From Pseudomonadota bacterium (GTDB lineage Bacteria > Myxococcota_A > Polyangia > GCA-2747355), in the NCBI GenBank assembly GCA_016702545.1, contig JADJDT010000039.1, positions 1 to 16,794 of the forward strand: a stretch of DNA of 16,794 nt, in the 5' to 3' direction. The position numbers were made by a program, and so were the translations under genes. Positions 1-6,469 of the stretch are shown here, one piece after another. How positions within the stretch are numbered: the first letter of the stretch is position 1; each line of letters starts with the position of its first letter. The notes under the pieces are model-generated. The model was given only the letters and a program-made list of their open reading frames with translations, was not told the DNA's origin and did not search any database.

Positions 1-201
1 TGTTGGCGCTTGGCAGTCGCTAGCGAAGGCTGTCCCGAGAGGGTAGATCACACAATCGAGACCGAGTCCAGGTGGGTCTTGAGCCAGACGCTCGCGCGCC
101 GCGCCGCCCAACCGGCTCTCGCTGCAAGTTGCCCCACCACGCATCTCCTCGGAAACACCCTGACCGCGCGGTGACGCATAACAAAGCTGCTGACTGCGAT
201 G
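1..201. other. gene-less left edge
   Basis: I see no convincing gene here. Open frames are short, lack a clear ribosome binding site and resemble no family I recognise. It may be the remnant of something lying outside the window. It leads directly into the palindromic repeat that starts at 202. Confidence 0.4.
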
Positions 202-320
202 CTTGGTATTGGCGTGGTGTTTTTGTGGTGTTTTCATGGCGGGCAGTGATCGCGGCGTGAAACCGGCCTCCTGCGCCCGCGCCACGAAACTACCAAGAAA
301 AACGCCATGCCATTGCCAAG
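202..320. repeat. imperfect palindromic repeat, two inverted CCAAGAAA-type arms
   Basis: The left arm (202-244), reverse complemented, aligns along nearly its whole length with the right arm (275-320). Both share the order GCCCGC, then CACGAAA or CATGAAA, then two CCAAGAAA-like cores, ending in CCAAG. The arms flank a spacer of about 30 bp, so a single strand could fold into an imperfect hairpin. Single arms recur at 6002-6046 and 7303-7347. The right arm sits about 115 bp upstream of the 68-codon gene, so a role in its regulation or mobility is possible but unproven. Confidence 0.6.
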
Positions 321-682
321 AAAAACGCCTGCATCGGCGCTACCAAGGTCGCCGTCACGGGAACAGAGGGGTGGATGCTGACCGCGTCCGGCGCCCGAGC
401 CCGGGCCAACCACACGGGGACGATGGAGGTGGGTCGTGAGGGAGAACGAACGCGTGACGCAAGGGGACGGCTTGTCGGCGTTGGTTGCAGGGAAGACGGT
501 CTGGCGCCTCTACCGACGTGGGTGCCACGAGCTCTCGATCGAGTTCACCGATGGCACGATGCTGACCATCGACGCGGCCCGCGCCGAGATCGACCTGGTG
601 CCTCTGCCGCCACGAGAGGAGTCCATCGTTCTGGCGTGGTGAGGTCCGCGCCATCGCCCGCCCGCTCTGCCTGGCGGTGTCA
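261..682 (+). repeat. long direct repeat, copy 1 (about 420 bp)
   Basis: This stretch is nearly identical to 5988-6407 in the same orientation. The differences I see are two single-base indels (an A run near 300 and a base near 655) and a handful of substitutions. It contains the right palindromic arm and a complete 68-codon ORF with its Shine-Dalgarno sequence. Homology starts at AACCGGCCTC and stops just after GGCGGTGTCA. Recombination between the copies would remove about 5.7 kb. Confidence 0.9.
436..642 (+). CDS. small conserved-looking protein of unknown function, copy 1
   Basis: I do not recognise this 68-residue protein. A GTG start is chosen because GGAGGT lies at 425-430, five bases upstream. 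The product is soluble, with no signal peptide or membrane segment. Its core (GKTVWRLYRRGCHELSIEFT, then DGTMLTIDAA) reads as alternating beta-strands, like a compact beta-sheet domain. The second copy at 6162-6368 differs by only two residues (Gly11 to Ala and Leu67 to Val); near the 3' end the remaining base changes are synonymous, which mildly favours a real protein under selection. It belongs to the duplicated 420-bp unit, so it may be cargo of a mobile or recombining sequence. Function unknown. Confidence 0.65.
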   Translation: MRENERVTQGDGLSALVAGKTVWRLYRRGCHELSIEFTDGTMLTIDAARAEIDLVPLPPREESIVLAW

Positions 683-951
683 TGTGGTTCACCAGCGTCC
701 GGGACCGGGGATGATGTTCGAGTACCCGACCATCGTGGTCACGGTGGTCGATGGCCGCTGCAGGACCTGCCGCTGCGCGCACCGCCGCGCGATCATCACG
801 GCCCCACGGCGATCGCGCTCCGCGACATGCTCATGCGGCCTGTGGGCGTTCGTTGCAGCGAAAGTCTGTGTTGCGTCGGGCCGCGACGCTAGCGCGCTGG
901 GGTTCACTGTGGCATCGTCAATGACCCTGTTCGGATGGGGAGAGCCGAAGC
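643..951. other. gene-less stretch between repeat copy 1 and hicB
   Basis: The first 40 bp finish the direct repeat. The remainder has open frames in several registers, but none combines a credible ribosome binding site with recognisable protein sequence. A short run beginning MMFEYPTIVVTVVDG at 711 looks protein-like for about 15 residues and then becomes Arg/Cys-rich, suggesting at most a decayed gene fragment. The last 20 bp hold the hicB ribosome binding site. Confidence 0.4.
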
Positions 952-1158
952 ATGAAGTTCACCGTGACGACCGATCGTGATGGAGACGGTGTCTGGGTCG
1001 TGGAGTGCCCGGGAATGCCTGGTTGCGTCAGCCAGGGTGCGACCAAGGACGAAGCCCTCGCAAGTATCAGCGAAGCGATCAAGCTCTGCTTGGAGGTGCG
1101 GGCAGAGCAGGGGTTGCCCTTGACCCTGGAGACGCGGCAGATCGAGGTTGCCGCCTGA
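952..1158 (+). CDS. hicB: HicB-family antitoxin (short form)
   Basis: This 68-residue protein is the antitoxin half of a type II HicAB toxin-antitoxin pair. In this family HicB binds and masks the HicA mRNA interferase and often autoregulates the operon. The visible signature is the partial RNase-H-like HicB fold: VTTDRDGDGVWVVECPGMPG, then a CVSQGATKDEALASI segment and the helix EAIKLCLEVR. It is the short form, with no C-terminal ribbon-helix-helix or HTH domain. The ATG at 952 follows GGGGAG at 937-942. Its TGA overlaps the ATG of hicA by one base, the usual translational coupling. The partner toxin is truncated, so this antitoxin may no longer have an active target here. Confidence 0.88.
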   Translation: MKFTVTTDRDGDGVWVVECPGMPGCVSQGATKDEALASISEAIKLCLEVRAEQGLPLTLETRQIEVAA

Positions 1159-1296
1159 TGCCGGTCTTGCCCGTGCTGAGCGGACGGCAGGTCGTGAAGG
1201 TCTTCGCCGCGTTCGATTGGCAGGTTGCCCGGCAGCGTGGCAATCACATCATCCTGATCATGTCACAGGACCTAGCGACGCTCTCCGTGCCCGACC

Positions 1297-1304
<8 letters not shown>
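1158..1304 (+). pseudogene. hicA: HicA-family toxin, C-terminally truncated
   Basis: HicA toxins are small mRNA interferases with a double-stranded-RNA-binding-like fold and one catalytic histidine. The N-terminal part is well preserved: MPVLPVLSGRQVVKVFAAF, then WQVARQRGNHIILI with the expected histidine at residue 30, then ATLSVPD. The reading frame then ends as Arg-Gly-stop at 48 residues, where the family normally continues with roughly 25-30 more residues (a Gly-Thr-Leu-Arg helix followed by the C-terminal helix). No other frame downstream restores that helix. The sequence switches directly to an unrelated Rpn-like tail around 1295-1305, so this looks like a recombination junction rather than a point mutation. 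The product is probably inactive, though this was not tested. Confidence 0.8.
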
Positions 1305-1962
<658 letters not shown>

Positions 1963-2192
1963 CGCCGGCTTGCTTGACCGGACGTGAGCGTGGGGGCGCC
2001 GCAGCCGAGCGCCGCTCGCACCTCAGTATGGTTGCCGGATTGGCGGCGGAGCTGCTGCGTGATCCGGACCTGAGCCAAGCGGCGCTGACGGATCCGGCGG
2101 CGGCGACCACCATCACCACGGCTCCCGCCGCGATCGCCACGCCTCGAGATACGACGAGCCGGAGATCGGTCAGCATGCCCGGCGCGCTCGCG
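1963..2192. other. gene-less stretch with possible decayed coding sequence
   Basis: This lies between the Rpn-like tail and the end of the convergent ATPase gene. A frame reading MVAGLAAELLRDPDLSQAAL (from about 2028) looks protein-like for about 25 residues, then becomes Ala/Thr-rich. No start signal or known family is evident. I see no clear terminator hairpin with a T run. Confidence 0.3.
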
Positions 2193-3374
2193 CTATACGA
2201 GCGCAGCGAAGAAGCGCTCGTAGTTGATCACACGAACCTTGGCTGCGGCGAAGAAGCGATCGTGCCCCTCCTCGGACACGAGCTGGATGCGATGCGGCAC
2301 GCGCAACAGCTCGCTAAAATGCACGAGGTTGCGCGCTGGGTCGGTTGCGCCGGACTTGCACTCGATCGCCATCCATGGCGCCTTGTCGCGTAGCACGAGG
2401 AAGTCGATCTCTCTGCCGTCCTTGTCGCGCACGAAACGCAGCTCGAACTCGCCCTGCGCCGTGTCGGTCCAGTAGTGGCAGGCCTTCAGCAGGTGCAGCG
2501 CGGCCAAGTTCTCCCGGCGCTTGCCGAGCTCACGCTCGGGGATGCGCAGAATGTCGTAGAGGTAGAGCTTCGGCTCAGCCTTGACGACGCGGCGAAGGCG
2601 GTGCGCGTAGGGGCGGACGGTGAAGGAGAAGTACAGGATATCCAGTAGCTCGACCCAGGCGCGTACTGTGGCGTAGGCCTTGCCGACGTCCTGGTGCAGC
2701 GCATTGACCGACAACAGTGATCCGACGCGCTCGGGGAGCAACTCGACGAGCGTCGCCAGCGCGCGGAGGTCGCCGATCTGGCGGATGTCGCGCGAATCCT
2801 CGAAGACCAGTCGATCGAGGCGCAACCGACTCCAGCGCTGGGCGAGGTTGACGCGGCCACCGATCAGGGGCTCGGGGAAGCCGCCCAAGCGAAGCAAATC
2901 ACTCCACGGGTAGGTGGCCTCGGCGTAGTCGCCCAGGACCGCATCAGGCCTTGGCGGAGAAGCGCCTTCCCCTACGGAAAAGGGGTGGAGCTGATACGGC
3001 AGGTAGCGTCCCAGTAAGCTGTCTCCGCCCTTGCGGTGGTAGCCCATGCGGGCGCTACCGGTAACGATGATCGGCAACCGCGCACCTGGCTGGTCGTAGA
3101 GGCCCTTCAGCTTGCGCTTCCACGCCCGGTCCTTGTGGATCTCATCGAGCACGATGGGGCCGCCGCCGCGGCCCGCGATCGCCGCGGTCGGAGATTTGGC
3201 CCAGGCGCGGCGGAACGCTTCGTCGTCGTGAAGGAAGTAATTGCGCGTGTCGGCGACCAGGACCCGGGCCAGAGTCGTCTTTCCGACCTGGCGTGGCCCA
3301 GCGATGAAGGCCATCTTCCCCGCCGCGAGGGCATCATCGGTGATCGACTGGGTCAGATAGCGCGACTGTGTCAT
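2193..3374 (-). CDS. AAA-family ATPase with DUF4143-type C-terminal region
   Basis: This 393-residue protein matches the widespread family of P-loop ATPases with a C-terminal DUF4143/PD-(D/E)XK-like part, often found near toxin-antitoxin and mobile loci. Their cellular role is poorly defined. The Walker A motif GPRQVGKTT is at residues 26-34, Walker B PIVLDEIH at 73-80 and a sensor-like IVTGSAR at 103-109. The C-terminus has Glu322 and Asp324 (REIDFLVLRD) followed by AIECKSG around 336-342, the pattern of a restriction-endonuclease-like fold. I prefer the ATG at 3374 because GAGGG lies seven bases upstream; upstream starts at 3395 or 3422 are possible. Length is typical and the frame intact. 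It is transcribed toward the Rpn-like remnant and away from the GCCTG repeats. Confidence 0.87.
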   Translation of the reverse strand: MTQSRYLTQSITDDALAAGKMAFIAGPRQVGKTTLARVLVADTRNYFLHDDEAFRRAWAKSPTAAIAGRGGGPIVLDEIHKDRAWKRKLKGLYDQPGARLPIIVTGSARMGYHRKGGDSLLGRYLPYQLHPFSVGEGASPPRPDAVLGDYAEATYPWSDLLRLGGFPEPLIGGRVNLAQRWSRLRLDRLVFEDSRDIRQIGDLRALATLVELLPERVGSLLSVNALHQDVGKAYATVRAWVELLDILYFSFTVRPYAHRLRRVVKAEPKLYLYDILRIPERELGKRRENLAALHLLKACHYWTDTAQGEFELRFVRDKDGREIDFLVLRDKAPWMAIECKSGATDPARNLVHFSELLRVPHRIQLVSEEGHDRFFAAAKVRVINYERFFAALV

Positions 3375-3422
3375 CTCGGATCCCTCGCATAGCATTGATA
3401 GCTGGACGCGGCTAGTTATCAA

Positions 3423-3742
3423 TCATGTGATACCTAGCCGGACACATCCCACGATCTCGAACTGCTGCCGAGGCAGCTGCGCCGACCGCGACGTGGAGCG
3501 AGCCTCAAGCGGGGAAGGGACCAGCAACTCGGCTGCGCCTGGCCTGATTCGGCGTGCAGGCCCGGGACGCCTACGACCTGCCTGCCTGACGGTGCTGCCT
3601 GGCCTGCCTGACTGCCTGGCCTGCCTGACTGCCTGGCCTGGCCTGTGACGGGGCTTGCCGGCCTGGGCCTGACGGCCTGGGCCTGACGGTGCCAACCACC
3701 GAAGAGGCAACCTGGTTGGGGTGGTGGCGATAACCGCGGGAG
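3423..3742. other. intergenic region upstream of the Y1 transposase
   Basis: No gene is supported. It contains the 5' flank of the ATPase gene, the GCCTG-rich tandem repeats (3596-3687) and a small inverted repeat: CCAACC at 3692-3697 can pair with GGTTGG at 3713-3718. REP-associated transposases are often flanked by such hairpins, but a specific REP identity is not shown here. Confidence 0.45.
3596..3687. repeat. short tandem repeats rich in GCCTG
   Basis: Two perfect 17-bp units (TGCCTGGCCTGCCTGAC at 3596-3612 and 3613-3629) are followed by a partial third unit. Two perfect 14-bp units (GGCCTGGGCCTGAC at 3660-3673 and 3674-3687) come next. The array ends about 55 bp before the transposase start codon. 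Confidence 0.85.
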
Positions 3743-4585
3743 ATGGGACGACCCCTACGCCGGCAGCTCGGAGACGTGGTGTACCTGGTGACCAACCGGA
3801 CGGTCGAGGCGCGCTTCTGGCTCAAGCCGACGCCAGAGACCACGGCAGTGGTGGGGGCCTGGCTGGCGTATGCGGCTGAGCGCTTCGGCATCGAGCGCTA
3901 CGCCTTCGTCGTGCTGAGCAATCACGTGCACTTGCTGCTGCGCGCCCCGCAAGGCAACCTGGCCGACTTCATGGCCTATTGGCAGGGCAACGTGGCCAAG
4001 GGCGTCAACGCGCTGCATGGCCGTCGCGGCCCGCTGTGGCAGCGGCGTTACAGCGCGGAGCCGGTGCTCGACCCTGAGGCGCTGTTGGACCGGGTGGGCT
4101 ATGTGATGGCCAACCCGGTGCTGGCGCACCTGGTCGCGCGCCCCGAGCAGTGGCCGGGGCTTAGCAGCATCGGGCAGCTTCTGGGCGAAACGGCGCCGGC
4201 GTTCGTGCTTTTTCGCGCCACCGCTTGGCGCGCGGCGGGGTGTCCGGTCGACCGGCGGCCATTCGAACAGGCCGTCTGCTTGCGCGTCAGCCGGCTGCCG
4301 GGCTTCGAAGCGCTCAGCGACGCGCAGTACCGCGACCGGCTGCGCGCGGCGGTCGAGCTGCACGTGGAGGCAGCGAGCGCTGAGCGGCGGCGCAGTGGAC
4401 GGAACGGTCCTGCGCCGGGCGGCGCTGGAGGCCGTCAAGCCGTGGCAGCGGCCGGCGCGGCCCAAGCGCAGCCCGCGCCCGCTGTGTCACACCACGAGCC
4501 CGGCGCTGTGGGCCGAGTACCGTGTTCCGCGTCAAATAGAATTGCCGGTTCGCGACAACTATTCTTGCCGGTTAGAGCCAGGTAG
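3743..4585 (+). CDS. Y1-family (REP-associated-like, HUH) transposase, 3' part frameshifted
   Basis: Y1 HUH transposases make and rejoin single-stranded DNA through a tyrosine linkage; the REP-associated branch is usually a single domesticated copy acting on short hairpin repeats. The N-terminal 200 residues look intact: strand VVYLVTNRTVEARFWL, the HUH pair His61/His63 in LSNHVHLLLR, PLWQRRY at 97-103, and the likely catalytic Tyr120 in VGYVMANPV followed by LVARPEQWPGLSSI. From about residue 217 the frame turns Gly/Ala/Pro-rich. A better C-terminus (VDGTVLRRAALEAVKPWQRP) is readable in another frame from 4395, so a one-base frameshift near 4390-4395 is likely. That alternative frame is itself interrupted by the IS21-type end at about 4524. 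Short tandem repeats and a small hairpin lie immediately upstream. Activity is doubtful. Confidence 0.75.
   Translation: MGRPLRRQLGDVVYLVTNRTVEARFWLKPTPETTAVVGAWLAYAAERFGIERYAFVVLSNHVHLLLRAPQGNLADFMAYWQGNVAKGVNALHGRRGPLWQRRYSAEPVLDPEALLDRVGYVMANPVLAHLVARPEQWPGLSSIGQLLGETAPAFVLFRATAWRAAGCPVDRRPFEQAVCLRVSRLPGFEALSDAQYRDRLRAAVELHVEAASAERRRSGRNGPAPGGAGGRQAVAAAGAAQAQPAPAVSHHEPGAVGRVPCSASNRIAGSRQLFLPVRAR
4529..4573 (+). repeat. tandem terminal repeats of the IS21-type left end
   Basis: GCGTCAAATAGAATTGCCGG and GCGACAACTATTCTTGCCGG, each followed by TT, lie one base apart. They match the arrangement of transposase-binding repeats at IS21-family ends. The second unit has an inverted counterpart at about 5965-5986 in the right arm. 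Confidence 0.65.
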
Positions 4586-4618
4586 TTGACGCCCACCGCG
4601 GCGACCTCGCGGAGGGGG
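4544..4618 (+). repeat. left arm of a 75-bp inverted repeat
   Basis: Its reverse complement matches 5920-5994 with one single-base indel and a few substitutions. It includes a shared block spelling GGTAGTTGACGCC and TCTTGCCGGTTAGAGCCA. The inner edge at about 4618 is where the truncated IS3 orfB begins. Confidence 0.85.
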
Positions 4619-4871
4619 CTGTCTCGATGCCCAGGCGCCGCATCAGCCGCTGCACCCGCTTGCGGTTGATGCGATGCCCTTCGCCGCGCAGTAGCTCGGC
4701 CAGCTTGCGGCTGCCGTAGAACGGGAACTTCAGGTGCAGCTGGTCCAGACGCAGCATCAGCGCCAGCTCGTCGACGCTGTCGGCCTCCGGCTCGTAGTAC
4801 AGGCCCGAGCGGCTCACGCGCAGCAACTCGCACTGACGGCGGACCGAGGGCTGAGCCTCACGGTCCACCAT
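4572..4871 (-). pseudogene. IS3-family transposase OrfB, N-terminal fragment
   Basis: OrfB of IS3 elements carries the DDE integrase-like catalytic domain. Only the N-terminal HTH-like region is left: MVDREAQPSVRRQCELLRVS, RSGLYYEPE, then FPFYGSRKLAELLRGEGHRI and RVQRLMRRLGIE. At the point where the family continues into the catalytic core, the sequence runs into the IS21-type arm and stops after an unrelated tail ending ASTTWL. No catalytic residue of the DDE triad remains. The ATG at 4871 is one possible start; translation could also enter from orfA by frameshifting at 4913-4919. Confidence 0.8.
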
Positions 4872-5248
4872 CGTGCGCCGCTGCGCTAGCGGAGCCGCGC
4901 GAGCCCGTGTGCCAAAAAATCGCGCTCCACCGTCAGCTCGCCAATCTTCTGCAGCAGCTCCCGCTCGCGCTCGCCGCTGTGGTTCGGCTCGGGCTCGCGC
5001 TCGAAGGCCTGGGCTGCCTGCTCGACGAGCTGCCGCTTCCATTTGTAGATTTGGTTCGGATGCACGCTGTGGCGCCGCGCCAGCTCCGGGATGGTTTGCT
5101 GCTCGCGAATCGCCTCCAGCGCGACTTTCGCCTTGAACGCTGCCGTGTGTCGGGTCCGGGTGCTCTTCATCGCTGCTGCTCCTTCTTGCTGAACAGCAGG
5201 CTCCGTTTACCACCTTAGCCCCTGGTCCAAAATCCGGGGTCCACTTCA
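4618..5248 (-). mobile_element. IS3-family element, 5' half only
   Basis: On the minus strand the element begins at 5248 with TGAAGTGGACCCCGGATTTT, a TGRA-type end of the sort seen in many IS3 elements, followed by orfA and the start of orfB. The 3' two-thirds of orfB and the other terminal repeat are absent. The 5248 end abuts truncated istB, consistent with insertion into istB followed by deletion of the far side. Confidence 0.75.
4886..5170 (-). CDS. IS3-family transposase OrfA (HTH protein)
   Basis: OrfA is the DNA-binding half of the IS3 transposase and recognises the terminal repeats. The 94-residue product shows the HTH_Tnp_1 pattern: RHTAAFKAKVALEAIREQQT, then IPELARRHSVHPNQIYKWKR, then a leucine-zipper-like segment ending LLQKIGELTVERDFLA. 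An ATG at 5170 is preceded by a purine-rich GAAGGAGCAGCAGCG stretch. Near the 3' end the mRNA contains T TTT TTG in the zero frame (4919 down to 4913), a possible -1 slippery site. Slipping there gives a frame that runs through to OrfB. The gene is complete, but orfB is truncated, so the element should be unable to transpose itself. Confidence 0.85.
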   Translation of the reverse strand: MKSTRTRHTAAFKAKVALEAIREQQTIPELARRHSVHPNQIYKWKRQLVEQAAQAFEREPEPNHSGERERELLQKIGELTVERDFLAHGLARLR

Positions 5249-5250
5249 TT

Positions 5251-5880
5251 CACCGCGGGTCGAAGCTGCCTCCCGGTAAGACATTCGACACCCTCGACGA
5301 GGCCAAGGTTCCCAAGGCGTTGCTGGCCAAAGCCCGCGACCTCGCCAAGGGCGACTTCTTGGAAGACGGCACGAACGTGCTGCTCTTCGGGCTGCCGGGG
5401 CGAGGCAAGAGCCATCTTGCTTGCGCTATCGCCGCGGCACTGGTTGACCGGGGGCACTCCGTACTCTTCACCCCGGCCTATCAGCTCGTGCAGATCCTCC
5501 TGGCCGCAAAGCGCGACCTCGCTCTGCCCTCGATGCTGCGCAAGCTCGACGTCTACGACGCCATCGTGCTCGACGACATCGGCTACGTGCAGCAGAGCGT
5601 CGACGACGCGGAAGTGCTCTTCACCCTGCTCGCCGAGAGGTACGAGCGCCGCTCGTTGATCATCACCAGCAACCTGGTCTTCAGCGAGTGGGAGCGCATC
5701 TTCAAGAACCCGCTATCCACCATGGCGGCCATCGACCGCCTTGTGCACCGCTCAGTCATCCTGGAGTTCGACGGTCCGAGCATCCGCTTCGAGGAGGCCG
5801 AGCGCAGAAAACGTGCTGAGAGCGCAAAGGCCGCTCGTGCCGGCACGGCGAAGCCGCCCACCACGGTGGAGACCCCGTAA
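5251..5880 (+). pseudogene. istB: IS21-family IstB ATP-binding helper, 5' truncated
   Basis: IstB is the AAA+ ATPase that assists IS21 transposase IstA in target selection. The frame opens right at the IS3 end with SKLPPGKTFDTLDEAKVP, so the usual N-terminal segment of roughly 70 residues is gone. The remainder is well conserved: Walker A GLPGRGKSHLA, then VLFTPAYQLVQILLAAKRDL, Walker B AIVLDDIGYVQQS, and ERRSLIITSNLVFSEWERIF with AAIDRLVHR near the end. The first internal ATG or GTG start would remove still more; a GTG/TTG at about 5320 is possible but unsupported by a ribosome binding site. No istA remains. The IS21 right arm begins 40 bp after the stop. Confidence 0.85.
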
Positions 5881-5919
5881 ATGAGCCGGCACGCGACCTG
5901 CTCACGAGTGACGAAACCA

Positions 5920-5994
5920 GCCCTCCGAGAGGTCGCCGCGGTGGGGCGTCAACTACCTGGCTCTAACCGGCAAGAATAGTTGTCGCGAACCGGC
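5920..5994 (-). repeat. right arm of the 75-bp inverted repeat (IS21-type right end)
   Basis: It is the inverted counterpart of 4544-4618 and contains GGCGTCAACTACCTGGCTCT and AACCGGCAAGAATAGTTGTC. It lies directly after istB. The outermost bases present in the left arm, including the second terminal motif and the TG end, are missing here because the sequence passes into direct-repeat copy 2. Confidence 0.85.
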
Positions 5995-6407
5995 CTCCTG
6001 CGCCCGCGCCACGAAACTACCAAGAAAACGCCATGCCATTGCCAAGAAAAACGCCTGCATCGGCGCTACCAAGGTCGCCGTCACGGGAACAGAGGGGTGG
6101 ATGCTGACCGCGTCCGGCGCCCGAGCCCGGGCCAACCACACGGGGACGATGGAGGTGGGTCGTGAGGGAGAACGAACGCGTGACGCAAGCGGACGGCTTG
6201 TCGGCGTTGGTTGCAGGGAAGACGGTCTGGCGCCTCTACCGACGTGGGTGCCACGAGCTCTCGATCGAGTTCACCGATGGCACGATGCTGACCATCGACG
6301 CGGCCCGCGCCGAGATCGACCTGGTTCCGCTGCCACCACGAGAGGAGTCCATCGTTGTGGCGTGGTGAGGTCCGCGCCATAGCCACCCGCTCTGCCTGGC
6401 GGTGTCA
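5988..6407 (+). repeat. long direct repeat, copy 2 (about 420 bp)
   Basis: Nearly identical to 261-682 in the same orientation. The left inverted arm present upstream of copy 1 (202-244) is absent, because the IS21-type right end takes its place. Homology ends just after GGCGGTGTCA, and the flanking sequences beyond that are unrelated. Confidence 0.9.
6162..6368 (+). CDS. small protein of unknown function, copy 2
   Basis: The second copy of the 68-residue protein at 436-642 has the same GTG start and GGAGGT ribosome binding site five bases upstream. It differs at residues 11 (Ala instead of Gly) and 67 (Val instead of Leu). Three other substitutions near the 3' end leave the protein unchanged. 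The product has no signal peptide or membrane segment and no domain I recognise. Its immediate upstream context differs from copy 1 beyond about 175 bp, so the two copies could have different promoters. Confidence 0.65.
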   Translation: MRENERVTQADGLSALVAGKTVWRLYRRGCHELSIEFTDGTMLTIDAARAEIDLVPLPPREESIVVAW

Positions 6408-6469
6408 CGTATCTCGACGTCGTTCGACAGAGCGCCAAGCCGACCGTTCGTCGCTCGCTGTCGGTGATC

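Larger units (their letters stand above)
4524..5994. mobile_element. degenerate IS21-family element containing an IS3 remnant
   Basis: The outer parts form an inverted repeat of about 75 bp (4544-4618 against 5920-5994). The left end begins TGTTCCGCG and carries two tandem 22-bp motifs, 4529-4550 and 4552-4573, identical at 17 of 22 positions. Multiple terminal repeats of this kind are typical of IS21. The right arm follows the istB stop by 40 bp. Between the arms, istA and the 5' part of istB are missing, and the 5' half of an IS3-family element (4618-5248, minus strand) occupies the gap. The right terminus fuses into direct-repeat copy 2 within the shared bases AACCGGC. The element is a non-autonomous relic. 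Confidence 0.72.

Noticed and set aside
375..980. Plus-strand frame of 201 codons crossing the 68-residue gene and the gap before hicB
   Set aside because: Arg/His-rich, no ribosome binding site, out of frame with the better-supported genes, and not preserved across the two direct-repeat copies beyond the repeat.
3596..3687. Possible CRISPR array in the GCCTG repeats
   Set aside because: Units are only 14-17 bp, directly abutting with no spacers, and no cas genes are present.
3423..3710. Minus-strand 95-codon frame rich in GRQAQAG/RQAGQ repeats
   Set aside because: It is a translation of the short tandem DNA repeats, with no start signal or known domain.
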